The notes beneath the pieces were generated by a model. It saw only the letters and a list, made by a program, of their open reading frames with translations. It ran no database searches and was not told the DNA's origin. A stretch of DNA of 64,000 bases, taken from the NCBI GenBank assembly GCA_001899765.1, contig MKWM01000031.1, forward strand, positions 22,396-86,395, written 5' to 3'. Numbering within the stretch: the stretch's first letter is position 1; every line of letters starts with the position of its first letter. Of the stretch, positions 48,865 through 57,899 are shown piece by piece. The position numbers and the translations under genes were made by a program. This DNA comes from Thiobacillus sp. 63-78 (GTDB lineage Bacteria; Pseudomonadota; Gammaproteobacteria; Burkholderiales; Thiobacillaceae).

Positions 48865-49868
48865 CTGCGGCTCCTCGTCGGTATGGATTTTGATTGAAAG
48901 GCGGCGGCGCTCTGACCCTGTACCAGCGCACCCGCCACGCCCAGTCTGCTGCTGGTTACCAGAAAAATCGGGGTCTGTTCGACCACGTTGCGCATGCGCC
49001 CCTTGTCGATGGCCGCCTCCATGAAACGGGCCGACTGCATTCTGGACCGCAAATGCATGCTCACGCCACCGGCGATGTACAGACCGCCTTGCGGCCGGTA
49101 CATCAACGCAACATTGCCCACCCATGCGCCGTACAGGTCGATGAAGAGATCCAGCGCCGCTTCCGCGGCGCTGTCGCCCGCCCCGGCCTCTGCCACGAGT
49201 CTGGCGCCGTCTGTCGGCGCGTCCGGAAGCGGCAGGCCGCGTTCGACGCGGCAAAACCGATACAGATCGTTCATGGCCGACCCCGACACCACGCGCTCCC
49301 AGGACACATGGCCGTACTCCCGGCGCAAACCTTCCAGCAGCCGTGTCTGAACGGCGCCGGCCGGCGCAAAGTCGATATGGCCGCCCTCGGCAGCAAACGT
49401 CCGGTAGTACCCCGTGCCGTCCGCCAGCATGAAAGCGAGCCCAAGCCCCGTTCCGGCGCCCGTGATGGCACGCACGCCGGCGGGCTCGGCGGGCTGAGGA
49501 TTGAGTGCGACAAGATCGGCGGCGGTCAGCGTCGCCACCCCTGTGGCGGCCGCCTGGAAATCGTTGATGAAAAGCACCTCGTCGAGGCCCAGCGACGCCT
49601 GCAACGTATCGGCGTCGACGGTCCAGTCGAGATTCGTCACGCGCACCTGCCGTGCATGCAGCGGGCCGGGAAGCGCCAGGGCCAGCCTGTCCGGCGGGAC
49701 GCCGAGTCCCGCATCGGCGATGAATTGACGCAGCAGCGCCTCGGCGGACACAAAATCGGCACTGGCATATATCCGCTCAAAACGTAATTGCAACGCGCCT
49801 TCCGCTTCGCCTGTCGCCCAGGCCAGCCAACTCTTGGTCCCGCCAATATCGCCTGCAATCAGTTCCAT
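48861..49868 (-). CDS. glk: glucokinase
   Basis: 335-residue ROK/GlcK-type kinase. The phosphate-binding motif GDIGGTK (6-12) starts the protein; NDFQAAATGV, ITGAGTGLGLAF and AEGGHIDFAP are typical of bacterial glucokinase. It is the first gene of the glycogen operon and is divergent from aprM. It can return glucose freed by GH57 and MalQ to glucose-6-phosphate, for which zwf is encoded in this window. Confidence 0.92.
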   Translation of the reverse strand: MELIAGDIGGTKSWLAWATGEAEGALQLRFERIYASADFVSAEALLRQFIADAGLGVPPDRLALALPGPLHARQVRVTNLDWTVDADTLQASLGLDEVLFINDFQAAATGVATLTAADLVALNPQPAEPAGVRAITGAGTGLGLAFMLADGTGYYRTFAAEGGHIDFAPAGAVQTRLLEGLRREYGHVSWERVVSGSAMNDLYRFCRVERGLPLPDAPTDGARLVAEAGAGDSAAEAALDLFIDLYGAWVGNVALMYRPQGGLYIAGGVSMHLRSRMQSARFMEAAIDKGRMRNVVEQTPIFLVTSSRLGVAGALVQGQSAAAFQSKSIPTRSRR

Positions 49869-49971
49869 TCCCGAACTATAGGCCAGAGAGTGAATGACTC
49901 GTGTGACGGTAGTGTTTTATCGATGCATGGTCGAGGCAGCATGCCCGAACTGGTCGCATGGCGCCCCCGCG

Positions 49972-49999
49972 TTGCCGTTGCCTATTTATGTCCTACACT
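49972..49999 (+). promoter_or_regulatory. candidate aprM promoter
   Basis: TTGCCG (49972-49977), 16 bases and TACACT (49994-49999) make a plausible sigma-70 promoter 83 bases before the aprM ATG, in the 213-base glk-aprM gap. No operator is recognised. Confidence 0.4.
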
Positions 50000-50081
50000 G
50001 GGTGCAATCCATTGTTTTCCTACTCCACGGCGGGCAGGCTGTAAAGGGACTCCGGCAATCAAACTACCTGAGGACAATCCA

Positions 50082-50933
50082 ATGTTCATGAGCAATCCTT
50101 TTTCCGGGCTTTCAGCGTCCATATCGCCTGCCGTCATGCAGGGCTACATCATTTTAATGGTCCTGCTGGTAATCGGCGGGACCATACTTGACATGCTTCA
50201 CAAGAAAAGCGCGCAGTACTTTTTCGAGAATTCGAGAAAAGCACAGAAAAACGCGAAGCGTACGGTTGGCGGCGGAGAAAAGGCATCGCTGGCGCTCAAG
50301 ACGTTCGCGAACGAAGTATTGACCTCTGGCGAATTCCGCAATACACGACGCAGGCTTTCCCATCTGTTGACCATGTATGGCTTCATCCTGTTCGTCGTGA
50401 CGACCGTCATCATGATTTTTGGCTATCCGACGCCCGCGACGCCTACGCCCGCCATTCTGCCGCAACTCTGGCATATCGGCGCGCTGATGCTGTGCGTGGG
50501 GGGATACTGGTTCTGGTTCTTTATCCGGGTCGATGTTTCTGCAGAAGGCTTGCCCTGGTTTCGTTTCGAACGGGCGGATCTGTTCATTGTCTCCCTGCTC
50601 GCCACGGCGACGTTCGGATTGATCTGGTCCTACACACAGTCACAAGGCATTCCCGGATGGTCCACGCTGTTCTTCCTCTTGTTCATTGCCGCCAGCACGA
50701 CGCTTTTTGGCGGCGTCCTGTGGTCGAAGTTCGCCCATATGTTCTTCAAGCCCGCTGCGGCCTTCCAGAAACGCGTGACCCGAGCTGACGGTTCAAGAGA
50801 AGGTTTGCCTGACGAATACGACCTGACGAATCCTGACGTCCAGGCAAAATTCCCGGACATCCCGGAATATATGGGCAAGACCCCGCCCTACATGGGTCAG
50901 GGTATCCGGCGCGAGTCCGCCAACCACTACTGA
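50082..50933 (+). CDS. aprM: APS reductase membrane anchor AprM
   Basis: 283-residue protein with about five transmembrane helices (for example YIILMVLLVIGGTILDML and LTMYGFILFVVTTVIMIFG). It sits directly upstream of aprBA, the aprMBA order of sulfur oxidisers that lack qmoABC. It is proposed to pass electrons from APS reductase to the quinone pool. A Lys/Arg-rich cytoplasmic loop follows helix 1. The start is ATG 50082 after CTGAGGACAATCCA; ATG 50088 is an alternative, and the open frame upstream to 49788 is a shadow of glk. Less GC-biased codon use than its neighbours is visible from here through 55.6 kb. Confidence 0.85.
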   Translation: MFMSNPFSGLSASISPAVMQGYIILMVLLVIGGTILDMLHKKSAQYFFENSRKAQKNAKRTVGGGEKASLALKTFANEVLTSGEFRNTRRRLSHLLTMYGFILFVVTTVIMIFGYPTPATPTPAILPQLWHIGALMLCVGGYWFWFFIRVDVSAEGLPWFRFERADLFIVSLLATATFGLIWSYTQSQGIPGWSTLFFLLFIAASTTLFGGVLWSKFAHMFFKPAAAFQKRVTRADGSREGLPDEYDLTNPDVQAKFPDIPEYMGKTPPYMGQGIRRESANHY

Positions 50934-50970
50934 TACCCGCCAGTTTCTGGCGCACACAAGGGGAACACTC

Positions 50971-51453
50971 ATGCCAACTTTTGTATATATGACGCGTTGC
51001 GATGGTTGCGGACAGTGCGTCGATATCTGTCCATCGGACATCATGCACATCGATAAGACCTATCGGCGCGCCTACAACATCGAACCCAGCATGTGCTGGG
51101 AATGCTACTCCTGCGTGAAAGCCTGCCCTCATCACGCCATCGACGTGCGGGGCTATGCCGACTTCGCGCCCCTGGGCCATTCGGTACGCGTGCATCGTGA
51201 TGAGGAAAAAGGCACGATTGCCTGGCGCATCAAGTTCCGCAACGGCAAGAAGGACATGGAACTCCTGGCGCCGATCACCACCAAGCCATGGGGAACATGC
51301 ATTCCGAAACTGGCCGAGGTCGCGGCGCCCAGCAAGGACATGCGTGACAGCCAGCTATTGTTCAACGAGCCCAGATATATCCGTCTGGATGACGGCGGTC
51401 TGCATACGCTGAAATCGAATGGCTTGAAATTCAAGGCGGGGGTGTACTACTAA
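50971..51453 (+). CDS. aprB: adenylylsulfate reductase beta subunit
   Basis: 160-residue ferredoxin-like subunit with two 4Fe-4S motifs, CDGCGQCVDIC (10-20) and CWECYSCVKAC (42-52), and a long C-terminal tail (YIRLDDGGL, GLKFKAGVYY) that embraces AprA. In sulfur oxidisers the enzyme makes APS from sulfite and AMP. A ribosome site AAGGGGAAC precedes the ATG. The stop overlaps the aprA ATG by one base. Confidence 0.96.
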   Translation: MPTFVYMTRCDGCGQCVDICPSDIMHIDKTYRRAYNIEPSMCWECYSCVKACPHHAIDVRGYADFAPLGHSVRVHRDEEKGTIAWRIKFRNGKKDMELLAPITTKPWGTCIPKLAEVAAPSKDMRDSQLLFNEPRYIRLDDGGLHTLKSNGLKFKAGVYY

Positions 51454-53327
51454 TGGGCCACAAGACAATCATCGAAGACGATATCGATATCCTGGTCGTC
51501 GGCGCCGGCCTTGGCGGGACGGGTGCGGCATTCGAAGCCCGATATTGGGGCCAGGACAAGAAAATCGTCATTGCCGAAAAGGCCAACATCGATCGTTCCG
51601 GCGCGGTCGCCCAGGGCCTGTATGCGATCAACTGCTACATGGGCACCCGCTTCGGCGAAAACAATCCGGAGGATCACGTCCGCTATGCCCGCATGGACCT
51701 GATGGGCATGGTGCGTGAAGACCTGCTGTTCGACATGGCACGTCATGTCGACTCCGCGGTCCACCAGTTTGAAGAGTGGGGCCTGCCGCTGATGAAGGAT
51801 CCCAAGAAGGGGACTTATATGCGCGAAGGGCGATGGCAGATCATGATTCATGGCGAATCATACAAACCCATCGTTGCCGAGGCCGCGAAAAAATCGGCCG
51901 ACAAGGTATTCAACCGTATCTGCGTCACCCATCTGCTGATGGACGATGACAAGGCAAACCGCGTCGCGGGCGCGGTGGGCTTCAATGTGCGCACCGGCAA
52001 CTACCACGTGTTCAAATCCAAGACCGTCATCTGCGGCGCCGGGGGCGCCTCCAACATCTTCAAGCCGCGTTCAGTCGGCGAGGGCGCGGGGCGTGTCTGG
52101 TACGCACCGTGGTCTTCCGGATCCGCGTATGGACTCATGATCGAAGCAGGCGCGAAGATGACTCAAATGGAGAACCGTATCGTCCTCGCACGATTCAAGG
52201 ATGGCTACGGCCCTGTCGGCGCCTACTTCCTGCACCTCAAGACCTACACGCAAAATGGTCTGGGCGAAGAATACGAATCCAAGTGGTTCCCGGCGCTGAC
52301 GGAAATGGTCGGCAAGGAATATCTGGACACGGAAGGTCAGCACCTGTCTCACAAACCCATCCCGACCTGCTTACGCAACCATGCCTTCATCTCTGAAGTG
52401 AATGCCGGCCGTGGCCCCATCCACATGGTGACCATGGAAGCATTCCAGGATCCTCATCTTGAAGAAATCGGCTGGCACAACTTCCTCGGCATGACCGTTG
52501 GCCAGGCCGTGCTCTGGGCTGCCACGGACGTCGATCCCAAATACGAGAATCCTGAATTGACGACTTCCGAGCCCTACGTCATGGGTTCGCATGCAACGGG
52601 TTGCGGGGCATGGTGCTCGGGGCCTGAAGACGTGTCTCCTCCGGAATACTACTGGGGCTACAACCGCATGACGACGGTTGAAGGCCTGTTTGGCGCGGGC
52701 GATGCGGTAGGAGGCACCCCGCACGCCTTCTCGTCGGGCTCTTTCACCGAAGGCCGCCTGGCTGCCAAAGCCGCCTGTCAATACATCAATGACGGCAAGG
52801 CTGCGGGCATCCGGGTTTCCGACGAGCAGATTTCCCGTCTCAAGGAGAAGATCTTCAAGCCGCTGGAAACTTACAGGGTTTACAGCAATGAAGTCGTAGC
52901 GGGCTCGGTCAATCCAAATTTCATCAATCCCAGGCAGGGTCTGGATCGCTTGCAGAAACTGATGGACGAGTATTGCGGGGGGTTTGGCGTCAACTACATG
53001 ACCAACGAGAAACTTCTCAATATTGGCCTCAGGAAGCTCAAGACACTTGAGGAGGACATGGAGAGCATTGCGGCATCGGACATACACGAACTGTTGCGTG
53101 CCTGGGAATTGCATCACCGCATTCGCACGTCCGAAAGCGTGTTCCAGCACACCTTATTCCGCAAGGAAACACGTTGGCCCGGCTATTACTACCGCGGTGA
53201 TGCGATGAAGCTGGACGATACCAACTGGCATGTGCTGACGGTTTCCCATCGGGATCGAAAAACGGGTGAATACACCATGGAGAAGGCCCCTCTTTATCAT
53301 CTGGTTGGCGATGAGCAAGGGGAATAG
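51453..53327 (+). CDS. aprA: adenylylsulfate reductase alpha subunit
   Basis: 624-residue FAD enzyme, cytoplasmic catalytic subunit. The dinucleotide motif DILVVGAGLGGTGAAFEARYW begins near residue 10 (residues 10-30). Other AprA landmarks are YAINCYMGTR, the VICGAGGASNIFKPRS segment and GDAVGGTPHAFSSGSFTEGR. Length matches Thiobacillus-type AprA. It overlaps aprB. An intrinsic-terminator-like stem follows 36 bases after the stop. Confidence 0.97.
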   Translation: MGHKTIIEDDIDILVVGAGLGGTGAAFEARYWGQDKKIVIAEKANIDRSGAVAQGLYAINCYMGTRFGENNPEDHVRYARMDLMGMVREDLLFDMARHVDSAVHQFEEWGLPLMKDPKKGTYMREGRWQIMIHGESYKPIVAEAAKKSADKVFNRICVTHLLMDDDKANRVAGAVGFNVRTGNYHVFKSKTVICGAGGASNIFKPRSVGEGAGRVWYAPWSSGSAYGLMIEAGAKMTQMENRIVLARFKDGYGPVGAYFLHLKTYTQNGLGEEYESKWFPALTEMVGKEYLDTEGQHLSHKPIPTCLRNHAFISEVNAGRGPIHMVTMEAFQDPHLEEIGWHNFLGMTVGQAVLWAATDVDPKYENPELTTSEPYVMGSHATGCGAWCSGPEDVSPPEYYWGYNRMTTVEGLFGAGDAVGGTPHAFSSGSFTEGRLAAKAACQYINDGKAAGIRVSDEQISRLKEKIFKPLETYRVYSNEVVAGSVNPNFINPRQGLDRLQKLMDEYCGGFGVNYMTNEKLLNIGLRKLKTLEEDMESIAASDIHELLRAWELHHRIRTSESVFQHTLFRKETRWPGYYYRGDAMKLDDTNWHVLTVSHRDRKTGEYTMEKAPLYHLVGDEQGE

Positions 53328-53362
53328 CGCGGCCAGCCCATGAACCGTTTTCAATCATCCTT

Positions 53363-53397
53363 GAAAAAGACCGGCATGTTGTGTGTTGGTCTTTTTT
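53363..53397 (+). terminator. intrinsic terminator after aprA
   Basis: GAAAAAGACC (53363-53372) pairs with GGTCTTTTTT (53388-53397) around 15 bases and ends in a T-run. It would limit read-through from aprMBA into the four downstream genes. Confidence 0.7.
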
Positions 53398-53399
53398 CT

Positions 53400-53420
53400 G
53401 CCCGTATACGGAATACGGGC
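53400..53420. other. second hairpin after aprA
   Basis: GCCCGTAT (53400-53407) pairs perfectly with ATACGGGC (53413-53420) around a 5-base loop, immediately after the first terminator. It may reinforce termination, or form part of the leader of the next gene, which starts at 53478. Confidence 0.5.
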
Positions 53421-53477
53421 CTGCTTCGGCAGAGGGCCCTGTCAGGCAAAAAAGTGTCTTGAACGAAAAACAAAGCC

Positions 53478-53828
53478 ATGAATATCATTGAAAAAACGGA
53501 CGAAGAAATTCTGGCGCTGGCGCATCCCATGTGGGCCGATCTTGTCAAGTATTCGAATGAGCAGAACTATGGCGCCTTCACCCGGAATTTCGCGGCGGCC
53601 ATGCTGTTGGGGGCAAATGAAATCGAGATGGGGAAACAGTTTGCAAGAAGCGAACTGACCAAGAACCTGTCGGAAAAGTATGAGTACCTCGGCATGATAC
53701 GCCGTGGCGAATACGTCACGGTTCTATATAAACAGCGGCATGCCAGGAAAGAGGGCGAATGGCTGGGCCGACTGGTGCTGGGCTATGAAAAAGGCCAGGT
53801 GAAAATCTTTGGCGCCACACTGTTTTGA
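53478..53828 (+). CDS. uncharacterised protein downstream of aprMBA
   Basis: 116-residue soluble protein without Cys, signal or membrane segment. A helical N-terminal half (EEILALAHPMWADLVKYS, FAAAMLLGANEIEM) precedes a beta-rich C-terminal half (GEYVTVLYKQRHARKEG, WLGRLVLGYEKGQVKIFG). The layout is reminiscent of small NTF2/cystatin-like folds, but I recognise no family. The base composition is clearly less GC-rich than the glycogen genes. It starts 57 bases after the apr terminator hairpins and is followed by a SlyD-like gene. Confidence 0.7.
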   Translation: MNIIEKTDEEILALAHPMWADLVKYSNEQNYGAFTRNFAAAMLLGANEIEMGKQFARSELTKNLSEKYEYLGMIRRGEYVTVLYKQRHARKEGEWLGRLVLGYEKGQVKIFGATLF

Positions 53829-53858
53829 GAACCTTCCCCATCACAGGTTTTCCCGTTT

Positions 53859-54365
53859 ATGCCGGATACGATACAAAACGAAAAATTCGTTGAATTGAAT
53901 TACAAGGTCATCGATCAAAAAACCGGTGACGTACTTGTTACCGTTGATTATCCGCTGGGCTATGTTCATGGCGTGAATGATGTCATCTCCGAACAGGTCA
54001 GTAAACAGCTGGATGGCAAGAAAGTCGGCGATATCATCGAAGTGCCGGTTGACACCCGGCTGCTATATGGCGAGCGGGACGAATCACTCGTGTTTACCGA
54101 TCACATCGACAATGTTCCCGAAGAATATCGTGAGATCGGCCTGACCCTCACCATGGAAAACGAAAAAGGTGAAGCCAGGAATTTTATCGTTACCCGTTTC
54201 GATGACAGGACGCTGACGGTCGACGGCAACAATCCCCTGTGTGGCAGAACAGTCATATTCAGGCTGGAAGTCTTGACGATTCGTGAAGCGACCGATGAAG
54301 AAATCGATCTGGGAGGCGCCGTTGACGCCAACCCGGACATGAATGAAATTCTCGGCCGGGCATAA
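53859..54365 (+). CDS. FKBP/SlyD-like peptidyl-prolyl isomerase
   Basis: 168-residue protein of the SlyD-type FKBP family: FVELNYKVIDQKTGDVL opens the FKBP half, a central flap-like insertion follows (EEYREIGLTLTMENEKGEARNF, residues about 87-108), and DGNNPLCGRTVIFRLEVL with REAT closes it. It lacks the His/Cys-rich metal-binding tail of E. coli SlyD and ends in an acidic DLGGAVDANPDMNEIL. It is a likely cytoplasmic folding helper. The stop is immediately followed by the TPR gene. Clustering with APS reductase suggests a dedicated client, which is inference. Confidence 0.82.
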   Translation: MPDTIQNEKFVELNYKVIDQKTGDVLVTVDYPLGYVHGVNDVISEQVSKQLDGKKVGDIIEVPVDTRLLYGERDESLVFTDHIDNVPEEYREIGLTLTMENEKGEARNFIVTRFDDRTLTVDGNNPLCGRTVIFRLEVLTIREATDEEIDLGGAVDANPDMNEILGRA

Positions 54366-55397
54366 ATGAAGCTTTCGACTACTTATCTGTTTTACCCGGA
54401 CAACAAAGTGCTGGAACGTGCGATATCCCGTTCCACAGACATGCTTGACGAAGCCTTGGCCAAGGCGGCCCTTCCGGATACCCGAATGACCGTCGTGGAC
54501 AACTTTCTCTACACACGGGGGAATTATGAACTGCATCGTTTCAGCGCCAATGTTCTGGGTCATGCGCGCCAGGCACTTGAGGCATTACTGACAGGGGATT
54601 ATCGCGATCGGGAACCCCGGGCCTGGGCCGAGACCCAGAACACCCTTGGAAATATTCTTGCGGCACAGGGGCAGCAGCAGGGCAATGTTGAATTGTTTGA
54701 ACAGGCCATCCGGTGTTTTAACCATGCGCTGGAAGTGTTTGACCAGGAAGCGTCGGCACTCGACTGGGCAACCACTCAATACAACCTGGGCACCGCGCAG
54801 CAAGCATTGGGCCGGCAGCTGGACGACACGAAATCATTGAAAGCCTCCGTCCATGCCTACACCCATGCGTTGCAGGTATGGTCGCAAAAAGAGACGCCCG
54901 AAGCATGGGCATCGACCATGCATCAACTTGGCGCCACGTTCCATGCCTATGGCCGGCTTCTTAAAGGCAGCCGCACTTTCCAGAAATCCGTCGTTGCCTA
55001 TAAAAATGCGCTGACTGGACTCGATGCGGATCATTTCGCATTCGAGCTGGCTGCCGCACACAACAATTGCGGTGCGGCACTGCACAATCTGGGTGAGACG
55101 GAAGAAAGTCCGGATCACCTGGAAGAGGCAATCAGGTCATATGACACCGCACTGACCGTATGCATGGAACAACAACTTCCCATTCATCTGGCGGTCCTGT
55201 GCAGGATCAATCTCTCTACCGCTCGAAGCGTGCTGGCCGCGCTAAAAAACGATACGGCGCTTTCTGACGAAGTGGTCGATGAGTTCGAGTTGATCATCGA
55301 ATGTTTCCCGCATGCGCTTCAACCACTCTGTTTAAAGTATTGCGAAGCGCAAATCAACCAGTCGGGACGTGCCGGCACGCGCGATGGATGCCGTTAG
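54366..55397 (+). CDS. tetratricopeptide-repeat protein
   Basis: 343 residues with at least four TPR-like units of about 48-50 residues. Each follows the pattern WAxTQxxLGxxxxxxG then an AxxxxxxAL helix (AWAETQNTLGNILAAQG, DWATTQYNLGTAQQALG, AWASTMHQLGATFHAYG, ELAAAHNNCGAALHNLG). It has no signal peptide. TPRs bind protein partners. The gene starts one base after the SlyD-like stop, so the two are translationally linked. The last segment contains several Cys (ECF, LCLKYCEA). Confidence 0.8.
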   Translation: MKLSTTYLFYPDNKVLERAISRSTDMLDEALAKAALPDTRMTVVDNFLYTRGNYELHRFSANVLGHARQALEALLTGDYRDREPRAWAETQNTLGNILAAQGQQQGNVELFEQAIRCFNHALEVFDQEASALDWATTQYNLGTAQQALGRQLDDTKSLKASVHAYTHALQVWSQKETPEAWASTMHQLGATFHAYGRLLKGSRTFQKSVVAYKNALTGLDADHFAFELAAAHNNCGAALHNLGETEESPDHLEEAIRSYDTALTVCMEQQLPIHLAVLCRINLSTARSVLAALKNDTALSDEVVDEFELIIECFPHALQPLCLKYCEAQINQSGRAGTRDGCR

Positions 55398-55490
55398 AAA
55401 ACCCGACTTTTGCCGTGCCTGCCGGTCGCGATGGAGAGACTGGCCTATAGTTCAGGTTCCTTCCGTTCAAATCATCAAGGAGTGATCACC

Positions 55491-55655
55491 ATGAGCGATG
55501 CCCCCAAAAAAACCAGGCCCAAGGTTCCCGAGGGCAAGAGCCGTTATCTGACCACCCGTCAAAAGCCGGCCAACGAGAAAGGCTATGTGGGTTATGAAAC
55601 GATCTGGGAGCCTTTTCAGAAAGAGGTTCCATACAGTACCCCCAAGAAGCCCTAG
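55491..55655 (+). CDS. small basic uncharacterised protein
   Basis: 54-residue protein preceded by a strong ribosome site (AAGGAGTGATCACC). It is rich in Lys and Pro (MSDAPKKTRPKVPEGKSR, VPYSTPKKP) with a central aromatic stretch (GYVGYETIWEPF). No family is recognised. The start at 55491 is preferred over an in-frame ATG at 55410 because of the ribosome site. It is the last plus-strand gene of the apr region and faces pgl. Confidence 0.65.
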   Translation: MSDAPKKTRPKVPEGKSRYLTTRQKPANEKGYVGYETIWEPFQKEVPYSTPKKP

Positions 55656-55664
55656 GGGAAACAC

Positions 55665-56339
55665 TCATATGGACGCCATACGGTCCCTCCACAGCAGCGT
55701 CGCCAACTGCCCTCGCACCGCAGCCACCGGCAACGCCTCGCCGTCTTCCCAGCGCCGCAAGGCCTCGCGCTTGCCCGCCCCCGTCACCACAAACCACACC
55801 GCCTGACTGTCGGACAGCCGCCCGGCCGACAGGCTCACGCGATCGGGCGGCGGTTTGGGCGCATCGTGCACGGCGAGCGCGCCCGCACCTGTCCAGACAC
55901 GCCCGGGAAACAGGCTGGCGGTATGACCGTCCTCGCCCATGCCGAGCAGGACGAGGTCGAAGGTGGGGACGTCCGCGAGCCGGGCGGCATATTCGGCGGC
56001 GGCGGCTTCCGCACCCGATTCGGCGGGGATGGAACGGCGCTGTGCGGGGGGAATGGCGCTTTCGGCGAGCCACGCGGTTTCGGCCATGACGCTGTTGCGT
56101 TCGGGATCGTCGACGGGCAGGCAGCGCTCGTCACCGTACCAGACGTGCCAGCGGCGGTCGCCCGCGCCGCGCTGCGCGAGTGTCTCATAGAGCGCGCGCG
56201 GGGTGGTGCCGCCGGCCAGCACGAGGTGGAAACGTCCATGCGCGGCGATGGCGGTGGCAGCCTGGCGCAGCAGCGCATCGGCCAGCGCGTCGACCAGCAT
56301 CGCCGGGGTGTCGAATACGCGGGAGGCCGGGAAGGTCAT
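55665..56339 (-). CDS. pgl: 6-phosphogluconolactonase
   Basis: 224-residue DevB-type lactonase. Motifs: LVLAGGTTPRALYETLA, WHVWYGDERCLPVDD, FDLVLLGMGEDGHTASLFPG. It hydrolyses the product of Zwf in the oxidative pentose phosphate pathway. It lies 68 bases downstream of zwf on the minus strand. Confidence 0.94.
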   Translation of the reverse strand: MTFPASRVFDTPAMLVDALADALLRQAATAIAAHGRFHLVLAGGTTPRALYETLAQRGAGDRRWHVWYGDERCLPVDDPERNSVMAETAWLAESAIPPAQRRSIPAESGAEAAAAEYAARLADVPTFDLVLLGMGEDGHTASLFPGRVWTGAGALAVHDAPKPPPDRVSLSAGRLSDSQAVWFVVTGAGKREALRRWEDGEALPVAAVRGQLATLLWRDRMASI

Positions 56340-56407
56340 GATTTCATTTCACGCATGATGGTGCATGCAGGAGATGCCTCTCCCCTACTCCTTCCGCTTG
56401 TCATCGC

Positions 56408-57898
56408 TCACAGCTCGTCGCGCCAGCTCTGGTCGTCGCTGTCGAACAGCCGGTTTGCCTCGACCGGGCCCCAGGAACCGGCGGCATAGGTCGGGATGAA
56501 CTCGCGCTCGACCGTCCAGTTTTTCAGAATCGGATCGACCACCCGCCAGGCCCATTCGACTTCGTCGAAACGGATGAACAGCGAACGGTCGCCCTCGATC
56601 ACGTCGAGCAGCAGGGTCTCGTAGGCGTCGAGCGTCTGCTCGTCGGTCTTGAGAAAGCTCGCATTCATCTGCATCACCCGCGTGTCCATGTCGAGGCCCG
56701 GCTGCTTGACATGGATCTCCATGCGCATCGACTCCTCGGGCTGGATCGACAGCAATACCCAGTTCGGGGCGATCGATTGGAGCGGTGTTTCACGGAACAA
56801 CTGCTGCGGAGGATGGCGAAAGCGGATGGCGATCATCGAGGTCTGCTTCGCCAGTCTTTTCCCGGTTCGCAGATAGAACGGCACGCCGCGCCAGCGCCAG
56901 TTGTCGATGTAGAACTTGGCCGCGACGAAGGTCTCGGTAATCGAGTTCGACTCGACGTCGTTTTCCTGCTGATAACCCATGACCGCCTGTCCGTCGATGC
57001 TACCGCGGCCATATTGCGCCCGGACGGCGTGGGCATGGACCGCACGCTTGGCGATCGGCCGGATCGAACGCAGCACCTTGACCTTTTCGTCACGCAGCGC
57101 GTCGGCCTCGAGCGCCGGCGGCGGCTCCATCGCCACCACGGTGAGCAGTTGCATCAGGTGGTTCTGCAGCATGTCGCGCAGCGCGCCCGCATGATCGTAA
57201 TAACCGGCGCGTTGTTCGATGCCGATCGATTCGGCCACCGTGATCTGGACGTGGTCGATGAAGTTGCGGTTCCACAAGGGTTCGATCAGCGTGTTGGCGA
57301 ACCGGAAAACCAGCAGGTTCTGCACCGTTTCCTTGCCGAGAAAATGGTCGATGCGGTAGACCTGTTCCTCGTCAAAATACTGATGCAGCAGGCGGTTCAG
57401 CATTTGCGCCGATTCGAGATCCTCGCCGAAGGGTTTCTCGATCACCACCCGGTTCATGCCGCGCGGCTTGTTGAGCCCGACGGCTTCGAGATTCTGGATG
57501 ACCGCACCGAACTCGGCCGGTTTGATCGCCAGGTAGAACACGGTACTCGAACAAGCCGCCTCCGGCGGCAGTCGATCCGCCAGCGCACGGAAGGATCCGG
57601 GATCGTTGAGATCGCCCTTGTGATAGGCAAAGCGGGCGACGAAGCGCTCGAACACCGGGGTATCGAGCGAACCCTTGATCTTGTCCCGGAGGACTTCGCG
57701 CATGTGTCCGCGCCAGGTTTCGATGGTCCAGTCGCGCCGCGAAAAGGCAATGATGGTCAGCGATTCTGCCAGCCGGGCCGCCGCTTCGAGGTGATACAGC
57801 GCGGGCAGCAGTTTGTTCGACGCCAGGTTGCCGGTCGCTCCGAAGATGACGAATGAACACGGCAGATTTTCCGGGCTCATGTCCTTGGCCAGGTTCAT
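56408..57898 (-). CDS. zwf: glucose-6-phosphate 1-dehydrogenase
   Basis: 496-residue NADP-dependent enzyme. Motifs: FVIFGATGNLASNKLLPALY (dinucleotide site, with Asn where Asp is common), the active-site segment YRIDHFLGKE, and VIEKPFGEDLESA. It begins one base after the gnd stop. Together with gnd, pgl and glk it gives NADPH from stored glucose. Confidence 0.95.
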   Translation of the reverse strand: MNLAKDMSPENLPCSFVIFGATGNLASNKLLPALYHLEAAARLAESLTIIAFSRRDWTIETWRGHMREVLRDKIKGSLDTPVFERFVARFAYHKGDLNDPGSFRALADRLPPEAACSSTVFYLAIKPAEFGAVIQNLEAVGLNKPRGMNRVVIEKPFGEDLESAQMLNRLLHQYFDEEQVYRIDHFLGKETVQNLLVFRFANTLIEPLWNRNFIDHVQITVAESIGIEQRAGYYDHAGALRDMLQNHLMQLLTVVAMEPPPALEADALRDEKVKVLRSIRPIAKRAVHAHAVRAQYGRGSIDGQAVMGYQQENDVESNSITETFVAAKFYIDNWRWRGVPFYLRTGKRLAKQTSMIAIRFRHPPQQLFRETPLQSIAPNWVLLSIQPEESMRMEIHVKQPGLDMDTRVMQMNASFLKTDEQTLDAYETLLLDVIEGDRSLFIRFDEVEWAWRVVDPILKNWTVEREFIPTYAAGSWGPVEANRLFDSDDQSWRDEL

Positions 57899-57899
57899 C

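Noticed and set aside
49788..50081. Upstream extension of aprM
   Set aside because: The extra residues overlap glk in antisense and lack membrane-protein character; a ribosome site precedes ATG 50082.
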